A DNA stretch of 64,000 nucleotides. Source: RUG100 sp050953405 (GTDB taxonomy: Bacteria; Bacillota; Clostridia; Peptostreptococcales; Anaerovoracaceae). The stretch's first letter is position 1. Every line of letters begins with the position of its first letter. The stretch is taken from contig JBMNMP010000001.1 of NCBI GenBank assembly GCA_050953405.1, positions 434,001-498,000 of the forward strand, in the 5' to 3' direction. A program made the translations under genes and the position numbers. Positions 8,086 through 15,485 of this stretch are shown piece by piece. The notes beneath the pieces are model-generated. The model saw only the letters and a program-made list of their open reading frames with translations, had not been told where the DNA came from and did no database searches.

Positions 8086-8120
8086 AGCAGGTAAGAATCA
8101 AAGAAAGGACTTGATTTTCT

Positions 8121-9611
8121 ATGGAAATGCTTGCAAAAGTCCAGAGCATCTGTCCGCAGTGCAAGAAGATACTGGAAGCGGCTTATGTGGAGGACGGCGG
8201 CAGGGTCTTTATCGAAAAGACGTGCCCCGACCACGGCCTTTTTCGTGTTCCTGTTGCCGAAAAGGTAGACGATTATCTCAAATGGACGGAAAGACCTGTT
8301 ATCAACATTCCGCCGCCGGTCGCTCTGACCGAGGGCGAAGAAGGCCGGTGCCCGCTGAACTGCGGACCATGTCAGCATCACTTGCAGACTACGTGCTGCG
8401 TGCTGATAGATGTTACTCAGCGATGCAACCAGCACTGCCCGTACTGCTTTGCAGTTGCCGGAGATGGTGAGGCCAGAGAGCCCGACCTCGAGGAGATGGA
8501 GAGGAAATTCGACCTGCTCCTCGAACTCGGTGAGAAGGAATTTCCCTACAACATACAGCTGTCGGGAGGAGAACCTACGGTCAGGGACGACCTGCCTGAA
8601 ATCGTCAGCATGGCGAAGCGCAAAGGATTCAACTATATTCAATTGAATACCAACGGCAGGAGGCTGGCTGAGGAACCCGGATATGCGGAAAAGCTGAAGC
8701 AGGCCGGTGTATCGGTCGCCTTCATGCAGTTCGACGGAGTGACGGATGACGTCTATCTAAAGCTGCGCAGCGAGCCGCTGCTGGAGATCAAAAAGAAGGC
8801 CATCGACAACTGCCGCCGTGCCGGCCTGGCTGTCACCCTGGTGCCCACAGTGGTCCGCGGGGTCAACCTGGATCAGGTTGGTGATATGGTGAGATTCCTC
8901 CTGGACAACGTAGATGTGGTCAAGGGAATACACTTCCAGCCGGTGAGCTTTTTCGGAAGACATCCCGGAGGCGATGCGGAAACGGAAGGACGGGTGACCA
9001 TGTTCGACGTACTGCATGCCATCGAAGAACAGACCGAAGGGTTCCACTACGAAGATTTCTGCCCCATCACCACGGGACACACTCTGTGCTGCTTTTACAG
9101 CACATATCTCAAGCAGGGCGATAAGGTCGTATGCCAGGTCAGCAGCGAGACGAAGCAGAACGGCGCCAGCTGCTGCTGTACAACGGTTGATCAGGATCCG
9201 ATGGAGATCATCAAGAAGGACAGGAACTACGTCGTCAATCAGTGGGATATGGGTGATCCGGTCCAGTCACCATCCTGCTGCTGCGGCGGTGATCCGGAAC
9301 CGGCGGAAGAACCGTGCTGCTGCGGAGGCGATCCGGAACCGGCGGAAGAACCGTGCTGCTGCGGCGGTGATCCGGAACCGGAGACAGAAGAATCCTGCTA
9401 CTGCGGAGGCGAAGAAGAGCCTATGGACTTGGATGAATTTATCGAGTATTATAAGAAAAATAGCTTTACGCTGACGGGTATGGCCTTCATGGACGGCAGC
9501 AACCTGGATGCGGAGCGGCTGAAGCGCTGCAGAGTGGTCCAGCTGACCGATGATGACAAGCTGGTGCCGTTCTGTGCATATAATAGTATATATAGAGGAG
9601 AGGAATTATAA
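8121..9611 (+). CDS. trsS: radical SAM protein TrsS (Cys-type) with Cys-rich repeat
   Basis: A 496-residue radical SAM enzyme. It begins with a zinc-ribbon-like segment (CPQC at 11-14, C35), as in MJ0619 and tetraether synthase relatives, then CNQHCPYC (102-109, the CxxxCxxC [4Fe-4S] site), then SGGEP for SAM binding. C-terminal cysteine motifs (DFCP...LCCFY, and VPFCAYN near the end) suggest extra clusters. Between them residues about 386-435 hold three tandem copies of CCCGGDPEPAEEP-like units plus a fourth divergent one. The name rests on similarity to the 'radical SAM (seleno)protein TrsS' family; no in-frame TGA is present. The product is unknown. First gene of a six-gene operon; GAAAGGA stands 12 bases before the ATG. 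Confidence 0.85.
   Translation: MEMLAKVQSICPQCKKILEAAYVEDGGRVFIEKTCPDHGLFRVPVAEKVDDYLKWTERPVINIPPPVALTEGEEGRCPLNCGPCQHHLQTTCCVLIDVTQRCNQHCPYCFAVAGDGEAREPDLEEMERKFDLLLELGEKEFPYNIQLSGGEPTVRDDLPEIVSMAKRKGFNYIQLNTNGRRLAEEPGYAEKLKQAGVSVAFMQFDGVTDDVYLKLRSEPLLEIKKKAIDNCRRAGLAVTLVPTVVRGVNLDQVGDMVRFLLDNVDVVKGIHFQPVSFFGRHPGGDAETEGRVTMFDVLHAIEEQTEGFHYEDFCPITTGHTLCCFYSTYLKQGDKVVCQVSSETKQNGASCCCTTVDQDPMEIIKKDRNYVVNQWDMGDPVQSPSCCCGGDPEPAEEPCCCGGDPEPAEEPCCCGGDPEPETEESCYCGGEEEPMDLDEFIEYYKKNSFTLTGMAFMDGSNLDAERLKRCRVVQLTDDDKLVPFCAYNSIYRGEEL
9276..9425 (+). repeat. 39-bp in-frame tandem repeat encoding CCCGGDPEPAEEP units
   Basis: Unit 1 at 9276-9314, unit 2 at 9315-9353, unit 3 from 9354 with a changed tail, then a partial fourth (CYCGG-EEEP). 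Units 1 and 2 differ only at a few third positions. The result is three to four CCC or CYC clusters in a disordered acidic linker inside TrsS. Confidence 0.9.
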
Positions 9612-10307
9612 ATGTTAAGACCGGGTGCTTTTGATATTACAGACAAGGCAATGGAAGTATGCGGCTTTGAAAAGGGCGCAAAGATACTGGAAATAGGATG
9701 CGGGGAAGGCGAGACGCTGGAGCATCTGGAGAAGGACTATGGATACGATATGACGGGGATCGACATGTCACTGGACATGGTGCAGAAGGCAAATGAAAGG
9801 GGCCTGAAGGCGGACATCAAGTTCGGAGACGGTGAATTCCTCGACGGCTTTATGTCTTACACTTTCGACGGCGTCATCATGGAATGCGTGCTCTCGCTGA
9901 TCCACAAGCCCGATGAAGCGCTGCACGAAGCTTATTGTGTCCTCAAAAAGGGCGGCAGGCTGTTCATCAGCGATTTATATCACAAGGATCCTGACCCGGA
10001 CATCATGGCGGCGGTGGCCGAGAGGGCTGCGCGTGATGCCGTCCGTCCGCATGAATATCAGGATTGTGAAAACGAGGAGGAAGATGTGAGAATGCTGGAA
10101 TTCTTCTATGACGGAAGATTCTTCCTCGATCCGCTGATCAAATGCATGAAGCAGATCGGCTACAAGATCATTATGAAAGAAGACCGATCGGACGATCTCG
10201 TTTCTTATGTGGCCGAGAAAGCGATGGACGGTGAACAGCTGACTACGAAGATGAGAAATCCAAAGAAAACGGGCTACTTCATGCTGGTAGCTGAAAAACC
10301 GGAATGA
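9612..10307 (+). CDS. trsM: SAM-dependent methyltransferase TrsM (DVU_1556-like)
   Basis: A 231-residue class I methyltransferase. Motif I ILEIGCGEGE (25-34) and the acidic GID after beta-2 bind SAM; the rest follows the Methyltransf_11/UbiE pattern (FDGVIMECVLSLIHKP, LKKGGRLFISDLY). The start codon directly follows the trsS stop, with GAGGAGAGG inside the trsS 3' end as ribosome-binding site, so expression is coupled. TrsS and TrsM family genes are known to travel together, which is why I use the name. The methyl acceptor is unknown; it could be the TrsS product or a partner protein. Confidence 0.85.
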   Translation: MLRPGAFDITDKAMEVCGFEKGAKILEIGCGEGETLEHLEKDYGYDMTGIDMSLDMVQKANERGLKADIKFGDGEFLDGFMSYTFDGVIMECVLSLIHKPDEALHEAYCVLKKGGRLFISDLYHKDPDPDIMAAVAERAARDAVRPHEYQDCENEEEDVRMLEFFYDGRFFLDPLIKCMKQIGYKIIMKEDRSDDLVSYVAEKAMDGEQLTTKMRNPKKTGYFMLVAEKPE

Positions 10308-10322
10308 TATAAGGGGGTTATC

Positions 10323-10694
10323 ATGGAAGAAGAATTACTGGAATATAGTCTCCGGGGATACTGCTGTTCCCAGATCGTCATCGATATGGGACTCAGGAAA
10401 ATGGGACGTGAAAATCAGGATATGGTGGAAGCGGCGGCCGGACTCTGCTTTGGTTTGAACCAGGGGCAGAACTGCGGCATCGTGACCGCGGCCATGATGC
10501 TGATTTTCCTTCATGACCCGCAGGAAGCCAGGTTGAGCCGGGCGCGCGATTTCTACGAGTGGTTCGAAGGCACCTTCGGTTCCATCGAATGCAACGAGCT
10601 GCTGGAAGGCAACCCTATCAACAAGGCGCAGAAGTGCCCCATGATGATAGAAGCGGCGATGACCGAACTGGGGGACATACTGGAATGGGACTAA
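10323..10694 (+). CDS. C_GCAxxG_C_C family protein (DVU_1555-like)
   Basis: A 123-residue protein of the C-GCAxxG-C-C redox family, which has spaced conserved cysteines thought to hold a metal cluster or a redox disulfide. Here: CC near residue 15 in the CCSQIV start motif, C41 in GLCFGLNQGQNCG (the G-C-A-x-x-G slot reads NCGIVTAA), C at SIECNELL and C at QKCPMMI. GGGGG precedes the ATG. No membrane segment. It lies between the methyltransferase and the CoA-ligase-like gene and is probably a redox partner or carrier for this pathway, but the family has no settled function. Confidence 0.85.
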   Translation: MEEELLEYSLRGYCCSQIVIDMGLRKMGRENQDMVEAAAGLCFGLNQGQNCGIVTAAMMLIFLHDPQEARLSRARDFYEWFEGTFGSIECNELLEGNPINKAQKCPMMIEAAMTELGDILEWD

Positions 10695-10701
10695 GAAGAG
10701 G

Positions 10702-11712
10702 ATGAAACTTTATCTCGATAGATGGACTGAAGAAAAGCTGGGACTGGACGAGGGGTCACTGACGCGGCAGGCGCTGTTTGACTATCAGATGGAGATGCTC
10801 CGAAAGACAGTTTCTTTCGTCAAAAAGGAGTCCCCGTTCTACCGGGAAAAGCTGGCGGGCTATGAGGCGGATTTTGTTGATGAAGAGGGATTTTCGTGGC
10901 TGCCGTTCACGACACCCGAGGAGCTCTCCTCAAGGGGCCAGGAAATGTTATGCGTGCCCCAGAGTGAGATCAGCCGCATTGTCAGTCTGGAGACGGGCGG
11001 CAGCAGCGGCATACCCAAGAGGGTATATTTCACCGAAGCCGATCAGGAGCTGACCGTGGACTTTTTTGCTCACGGATTTAGAAACCTCATCGGCCCGGAG
11101 GACAAGCTGCTGGTGCTGATGCCATACAGGACCCCCGGTTCGGTGGGCGATCTGATACGGAGAGGCGTTGAAAGATTCGGGGCCGAAGTCCACTGTCTGG
11201 GTCTCATCGATGAGAACCTGTCGTACAACACGGTGCTCGACGTGATATACGGTGCCGGGATAACGTCCATCGTCGGACTGCCCTCACAGGTACACACCCT
11301 GATGAAATACACCACAAAGCTGCACATAGATACGGTGCTCCTCAGCGCCGATTATGTATCGCCGCTGGTGGTCGACGACCTCACAAAGGTCTGGGGCTGC
11401 AAGGTATTCGAGCATTACGGGATGACGGAGATGGGTCTTGGATGCGCAGTGAGCTGCGAGCGGCTGAAAGGCTATCACATCCGGGAGGCGGATCTCTACA
11501 TAGAAATAATCGATCCCGCAAACGGCGAGCTGCAGCCGGACGGGCGCTGGGGAGAAATCGTCTTCACCACGCTGACCCGCAAAGGTATGCCGCTGGTAAG
11601 ATACCGGACAGGCGATATCAGCAGAATAATAAAGGAACCGTGCCTCTGCGGCAGTGTACTGCGCAGGCTGGATCGGGTCAAGAACAGAAACATGAAGAAA
11701 GGATGGATCTGA
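10702..11712 (+). CDS. short AMP-dependent CoA-ligase-like enzyme (DVU_1553/PaaK-like)
   Basis: A 336-residue member of the adenylate-forming superfamily, closest to phenylacetate-CoA ligase. Seen: phosphate loop GGSSGIPKR (about 97-105), the aromatic-Thr-Glu motif HYGMTEMG (about 241-248), and the hinge-preceding Asp in VRYRTGDIS (about 301-309). Family members have about 430 residues; this one stops soon after the hinge, so the mobile C-terminal domain that carries out thioester formation is largely missing. It may only adenylate its substrate. It starts 7 bases after the upstream stop and ends 1 base before the next ATG. Confidence 0.85.
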   Translation: MKLYLDRWTEEKLGLDEGSLTRQALFDYQMEMLRKTVSFVKKESPFYREKLAGYEADFVDEEGFSWLPFTTPEELSSRGQEMLCVPQSEISRIVSLETGGSSGIPKRVYFTEADQELTVDFFAHGFRNLIGPEDKLLVLMPYRTPGSVGDLIRRGVERFGAEVHCLGLIDENLSYNTVLDVIYGAGITSIVGLPSQVHTLMKYTTKLHIDTVLLSADYVSPLVVDDLTKVWGCKVFEHYGMTEMGLGCAVSCERLKGYHIREADLYIEIIDPANGELQPDGRWGEIVFTTLTRKGMPLVRYRTGDISRIIKEPCLCGSVLRRLDRVKNRNMKKGWI

Positions 11713-11713
11713 G

Positions 11714-12538
11714 ATGGCTGATAAATTAGCTTATCATGTGAATGATTTTATTGAGAATGGAAGGGACTTTGTTGTTGCCAGGGTCATCGATACTCTGGGA
11801 TCGGCGCCGCGCAAGAGCGGGGCTATCATGATCCTGACCGACAAAGGAGATTTTCTGGGTACGGTCGGCGGCGGCAAGGTGGAAGCGGTCGCCCAGGAAG
11901 AGTGCGTCAATATGTTCCGCGAAAAGGGCCCCAGCAAGGTCTTCCACTACAAATTGAAAACCAAGGGCGAGGATGCTCTCGGCATGGGCTGCGGCGGTGA
12001 AGCCGATATACTGGTGGAGTACGTGCATGCGGACGATCCGGGAGACATCATGCGCCTCTTTGACAACCCGTGCACAGCTTTCATCTTCGGTGCCGGCCAT
12101 GTGGCTCTGGCGCTGGAACCGATACTGCGCCATATCAACTTCAATACTGTTGTCATAGATCCGCGCAGCGAATATGCCAACAAAGACAGGTTCCCCAAAG
12201 CGAAGATTGTAGTCCCGGAGAACTTCACGAAGTCGTTTGATGATCTGGAGTTTGACAAGGACAGCTACATCGTCATCGTCACCCGCGGGCATATGGGAGA
12301 CCTTGATGTGCTCCGCGAAGCGATCAAGCAGGACTGTGCATACGTAGGCATGATAGGCAGCCGCGGCAAGGATCTCCTGCTGTACAAGCAGCTCAAGAAG
12401 GAAGGCGTTTCTCAGGAAGATATCGACAAGGTATATGCACCTATAGGCGAGGAAATATATGCAGAGACTCCGGAGGAGATAGGCGTAAGCATCGCTGCAG
12501 AGATGATCAAAGTGAGAGCGGGTCATGGCTCTAAATAG
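11714..12538 (+). CDS. xdhC: XdhC/CoxI-type molybdenum hydroxylase maturation protein
   Basis: A 274-residue protein that binds molybdenum cofactor and supports insertion or sulfuration of it in xanthine oxidase-family enzymes. The N-terminal XdhC domain shows TLGSAPRKSGAIMI and GTVGGGKVE; the C-terminal Rossmann domain shows FGAGHVALAL (about 127-136) and the family's IVTRGHMGD and GMIGSR. Next to a molybdenum hydroxylase its role as dedicated chaperone is well supported. The start codon almost touches the previous stop, and the 3' end overlaps the following gene by 14 bases. Confidence 0.93.
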   Translation: MADKLAYHVNDFIENGRDFVVARVIDTLGSAPRKSGAIMILTDKGDFLGTVGGGKVEAVAQEECVNMFREKGPSKVFHYKLKTKGEDALGMGCGGEADILVEYVHADDPGDIMRLFDNPCTAFIFGAGHVALALEPILRHINFNTVVIDPRSEYANKDRFPKAKIVVPENFTKSFDDLEFDKDSYIVIVTRGHMGDLDVLREAIKQDCAYVGMIGSRGKDLLLYKQLKKEGVSQEDIDKVYAPIGEEIYAETPEEIGVSIAAEMIKVRAGHGSK

Positions 12539-13754
12539 AGGATTCGCGGCGGTAGTGCTGGCCGCAGGATATTCCTCGCGCATGCACGCTTTCAAACCGC
12601 TGCTGCCGCTGGGCGGGAAGACGGTGCTCGAAGTAGTTGTGGATACCGCTCTGGAAGCCGGAGCGACGGAAGCAGTCGTGGTGACAGGGTATCAGCGCGA
12701 GCTGATAGAAGAGCGCATCGCCGAAGCTTACGGCGACCGCAGCCCGGTGCGCACGGCTTTCAACCCGGAATTTGACGGCGGCATGTTCACTTCCATCAAA
12801 GCGGGGATCGCTGCTCTTGACAATCGCGAAGGCGAACGCCCGGCGGGATGCTTTATCATGCCGGTGGACTGCCCGCTCTGCGGCGCGGCGACGCTGAAGA
12901 CGATGCTGAAAAACATGAAAGAAAAGAAGGATGATTTTGCAGTCCCCACATTCCGGGGCAAAAAGGGTCATCCTCTTTTTGTGCCTCAGGCGCACTGGCG
13001 GGAGATCCTGGACTATGAGGGTCCCGGGGGCCTCAAGGGGATCACCGACCGGTATTTCGAGCAGATGAAGAGGATCCCGGTGGACAGCGAGGGCGTGGTC
13101 CTCGACATGGATGACCGGCAGGCTTACAGCGAGATACTTTCGTTTGCAAAGCGCGGGCCCGGCCCGTCTCTCCGGGAGCTGGCCGCGGGACGACGCATCA
13201 TACTGGTGCGCCACGGCAAGATAAAGCAGCACAAGGAGAAGATATTCCTCGGCCGTACTGACGTGCCGCTGGGTGAGGAAGGCTGTGCGCAGGCGCTGGC
13301 GGCCGGGAAGAAGCTGGCGGAGCTGGAGCCGGAGACGCACGTCCTGTACAGCAGTCCGCTGCTGCGTGCAAGGCAGACGGCGGAGCTGATGCTGGATTTT
13401 GCTGGGCTGCCGCTGGAGATCCGGGAGCGCGAAGGCCTGCAGGAGATGTCGCTGGGTGACTGGGACGGCATGTACATTCGCGAGATCCGTGAAAAGTACC
13501 CTGTGCAGTACGAGATGCGGGGACGAAACCTGTTCACCTTCAAGGTCGGCAATCACAGCGAGAACTTTTACGATATGCAGTACCGTGCTGTGCGTGCACT
13601 GCAGGGGATCCTCAGGGAAGATGAGTCCCGTGACATTATAGTGGTCAGCCACAAGGGAGTCCTGCGCGCGCTGGAAAACAATCTGTGCGGTATGGGAGTA
13701 CAGGATAATTGGCAGACTATTAAAAATTGTGAGATACGTGTGATTATCCCGTAA
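12525..13754 (+). CDS. MocA-like nucleotidyltransferase fused to a histidine phosphatase (DVU_1551-like)
   Basis: A 409-residue two-domain protein. Residues 1-210 are a MobA/MocA-like nucleotidyltransferase: LAAGYSSRM-x5-K (12-25) binds the nucleotide and MPVDCPL the metal. Such enzymes attach CMP to molybdopterin to make the cytosine dinucleotide cofactor used by xanthine oxidase-family enzymes. Residues 220-409 are a histidine phosphatase: RHG at 229-231 and VSHKGV near 370, closest in type to alpha-ribazole phosphatase. The fusion suggests that cofactor attachment and a dephosphorylation step act together. It overlaps xdhC by 14 bases and ends the operon; no strong terminator follows. Confidence 0.87.
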   Translation: MALNRGFAAVVLAAGYSSRMHAFKPLLPLGGKTVLEVVVDTALEAGATEAVVVTGYQRELIEERIAEAYGDRSPVRTAFNPEFDGGMFTSIKAGIAALDNREGERPAGCFIMPVDCPLCGAATLKTMLKNMKEKKDDFAVPTFRGKKGHPLFVPQAHWREILDYEGPGGLKGITDRYFEQMKRIPVDSEGVVLDMDDRQAYSEILSFAKRGPGPSLRELAAGRRIILVRHGKIKQHKEKIFLGRTDVPLGEEGCAQALAAGKKLAELEPETHVLYSSPLLRARQTAELMLDFAGLPLEIREREGLQEMSLGDWDGMYIREIREKYPVQYEMRGRNLFTFKVGNHSENFYDMQYRAVRALQGILREDESRDIIVVSHKGVLRALENNLCGMGVQDNWQTIKNCEIRVIIP

Positions 13755-13759
13755 ATATG

Positions 13760-13768
13760 TGCTATAAT
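13760..13768 (+). promoter_or_regulatory. extended -10 promoter of the universal stress gene
   Basis: TGCTATAAT, perfect -10 with TGN extension, 54 bases before the start codon. No clear -35 box. Confidence 0.55.
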
Positions 13769-13822
13769 GTTGATATAGATATTATTGACGCTACGTAAAA
13801 TCATGGAGGGAGGCAGTCAAAC

Positions 13823-14236
13823 ATGAAAATATTGATTCCAATTGATGGTTCCGGATATGCTCTGAGAGCCGTAGAATACGCAGCAAAATTAGCAGAGAAA
13901 TTCGAAGCAACGGTCGACATTATTTATGTCATCGTTTATGAGGCCAACTTTATGGACTCCGCCATGGTCATTGAGAGCCTCGGCGAAAAAGCAGCTAATG
14001 AGGCACTGACAGATGCTGAGACAGAATTTGCAAAGCATTCTAACATCAAGCCGGGCAGGATCATCGAGGCTGGCAGCAGTGCTGCAAACGTTGTTGTCAA
14101 CGTTGCTGAAAAGGGCAAGTATGACACCATCGTAATGGGTTCCAAGGGCAAATCCAACCTGGAGAGATTCCTGGTAGGTTCTGTATCCAACAGGATCATG
14201 CAGCATGCACCTTGCACAGTTACACTGGTAAGATAG
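13823..14236 (+). CDS. universal stress protein UspA family
   Basis: A 137-residue single-domain cytoplasmic Usp. The ATP-binding signature G-x2-G-x9-GS is complete (GSKGKSNLERFLVGSVSN, about 110-127), and the N-terminus MKILIPIDGS carries the family's Asp. ATP-binding Usp proteins act as stress or nucleotide sensors; a specific role here is not visible. GGAGGGAGG precedes the ATG. It has its own promoter and a strong terminator, so it stands apart from the molybdenum genes on both sides. Codon use is more biased to common codons than that of its neighbours, which suggests high expression. Confidence 0.93.
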   Translation: MKILIPIDGSGYALRAVEYAAKLAEKFEATVDIIYVIVYEANFMDSAMVIESLGEKAANEALTDAETEFAKHSNIKPGRIIEAGSSAANVVVNVAEKGKYDTIVMGSKGKSNLERFLVGSVSNRIMQHAPCTVTLVR

Positions 14237-14257
14237 GCTCTGTATATAGGAACAATG

Positions 14258-14287
14258 CCGCGAAGTTCAAAAACTTCGCGGTTTTTT
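14258..14287 (+). terminator. intrinsic terminator of the universal stress gene
   Basis: Perfect 10-bp stem CCGCGAAGTT (14258-14267) / AACTTCGCGG (14272-14281), 4-base loop, then six T. Confidence 0.95.
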
Positions 14288-14288
14288 A

Positions 14289-14317
14289 TTGACACAAAGA
14301 GAGACCGAGGCTATAAT
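14289..14317 (+). promoter_or_regulatory. consensus sigma-A promoter of the MoeA-like gene
   Basis: TTGACA (14289-14294), 17 bases, TATAAT (14312-14317): identical to the consensus. It begins within two bases of the preceding terminator. Predicted start near 14324 leaves a leader of about 130 bases. Confidence 0.85.
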
Positions 14318-14347
14318 ATCATTATTCGGATTTATGAATAATGATAT
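14316..14347. promoter_or_regulatory. palindrome over the predicted transcription start
   Basis: Perfect 12-bp inverted repeat ATATCATTATTC (14316-14327) / GAATAATGATAT (14336-14347), 8-base spacer, touching the -10 box and covering +1. Placement is that of a repressor operator; an RNA hairpin at the transcript's 5' end is the alternative. Confidence 0.55.
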
Positions 14348-14368
14348 TCACAATGAACAATGATTGAA

Positions 14369-14383
14369 TGATACGTTACCGGT
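14369..14383 (+). promoter_or_regulatory. shared 15-bp motif, copy 2 (MoeA-like leader)
   Basis: TGATACGTTACCGGT, matching copy 1 at 7802-7816 in 14 of 15 bases. It contains the palindrome TTACCGGTAA. It lies at about +46 to +60 from the predicted start, nearly the same offset as copy 1. Confidence 0.5.
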
Positions 14384-14418
14384 AAAATGTGTATCCTGTT
14401 GCCTCGGATACACATTTT
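14384..14418 (+). promoter_or_regulatory. perfect leader hairpin before the MoeA-like gene
   Basis: 13-bp stem AAAATGTGTATCC (14384-14396) / GGATACACATTTT (14406-14418), 9-base loop, ending in four T, 38 bases before the start codon. It could be an attenuator, directly abutting the 15-bp motif. Confidence 0.6.
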
Positions 14419-14456
14419 GCTGTATAATAATAAAACTAACTAGTAAGGAGACTATT

Positions 14457-15482
14457 ATGAAAAAGATCAAGACTGTGGACGCGGTAGGGCATGTACTCTG
14501 TCACGATATGACCAGGATAGTGCCCGGTGTCAAGAAAGACGCCGAGTTCCGCAAAGGCCATATTGTGACCGAGGAAGACATTCCGATGCTGCTGTCGATG
14601 GGCAAGGAGCATCTTTACGTATGGGAAAAGGATGAGAATATGCTTCACGAAGATGAGGCGGCGGAGATACTCTGCGGGATGTGCCTCAACGAGCATATGA
14701 CACGCGGTCAGGCGAAGGAGGGTAAAATAGAACTCTTTGCCGACGCGGACGGGCTTTTCTGCGTAGATGTTCCCAGACTGAATAAAGTCAACGGACTGGG
14801 CGAGATGATGATCGCCACCCGCGGCAACAATTTTCCTGTAAGGAAGGGAGACAAATTGGCGGGGACCAGAGTCATCCCTCTGGTGATAGAAAAGGAAAAG
14901 ATGGAAGCTGCCAGAAAGACAGCCGGTGACGAGCCGCTGCTGCAGATCAAGCCTTTCGGCAAACGCCGGGCGGCCATGATCATAACCGGCAGTGAAGTCT
15001 ACAGCGGCAGGATCGAAGATAAATTCGGCCCCGCTATCGAGAGAAAGCTGGCTGAGTATGACACTGAGATCATCGGAAAGGTCATCGTCGGCGATGACCC
15101 GGAGACGATCGCTGATAACATAAAAAAGTTCATCGGCCAGGGTGCCGACATGATATTATGTACCGGCGGAATGAGTGTGGATCCCGATGATACTACGCCC
15201 ACGGCTATAAAGGCCAGCGGTGCAAAGATATTGACATATGGGGCGCCGGTGCTGCCGGGAGCCATGTTCCTTATGGCTTACTGGAACGACAAGATCCCTG
15301 TCATGGGATTGCCGGGATGTGTCATGTATGCCAAAAGGACTATTTTTGACCTGGTCCTCCCCAAGGTGATGGCTGGAGTCAAGCTGGAACTGTCGGATAT
15401 CACCAATCTGGGTGCCGGCGGACTGTGCCTCAACTGTGATATATGTACATATCCAAACTGTGGATTCGGAAGAGGAGAATGA
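14457..15482 (+). CDS. MoeA/MogA-like molybdopterin-binding protein
   Basis: A 341-residue protein with a C-terminal MoCF_biosynth domain: ITGSEVYSGRIEDKFGPAI (about 178-196) and GGMSVDPDDTTPTAI (about 234-248) bind molybdopterin. The first 150 residues are not the full MoeA arrangement, so insertion of molybdenum is plausible but unproven; such proteins are common beside xanthine oxidase-type clusters. The tail ends in CLNCDICTYPNCGFG, a four-cysteine metal-site-like motif. I took the ATG at 14457 because TAAGGAG precedes it; an upstream in-frame extension would translate the leader hairpin. The next gene starts 3 bases after the stop. Confidence 0.88.
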   Translation: MKKIKTVDAVGHVLCHDMTRIVPGVKKDAEFRKGHIVTEEDIPMLLSMGKEHLYVWEKDENMLHEDEAAEILCGMCLNEHMTRGQAKEGKIELFADADGLFCVDVPRLNKVNGLGEMMIATRGNNFPVRKGDKLAGTRVIPLVIEKEKMEAARKTAGDEPLLQIKPFGKRRAAMIITGSEVYSGRIEDKFGPAIERKLAEYDTEIIGKVIVGDDPETIADNIKKFIGQGADMILCTGGMSVDPDDTTPTAIKASGAKILTYGAPVLPGAMFLMAYWNDKIPVMGLPGCVMYAKRTIFDLVLPKVMAGVKLELSDITNLGAGGLCLNCDICTYPNCGFGRGE

Positions 15483-15485
15483 TAA

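Larger units (their letters stand above)
7710..8120. promoter_or_regulatory. divergent control region between the two arms of the molybdenum cluster
   Basis: 411 bases without a gene. It holds the leftward promoter with its long leader, the 15-bp motif, and the rightward promoter. A TGGCAA-N6-TTGCA stretch at 7938-7954 resembles a sigma-54 promoter but the spacing is one base too long. I see no tRNA and no riboswitch I can name. Confidence 0.6.

Noticed and set aside
9276..9425. 39-bp repeats considered as a CRISPR array
   Set aside because: The repeats are in frame, abut without spacers and lie inside the trsS gene.
8121..9611. Selenocysteine (in-frame TGA) in trsS and the small redox genes
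   Set aside because: All frames are open without TGA; these are cysteine forms of families that may contain selenocysteine.
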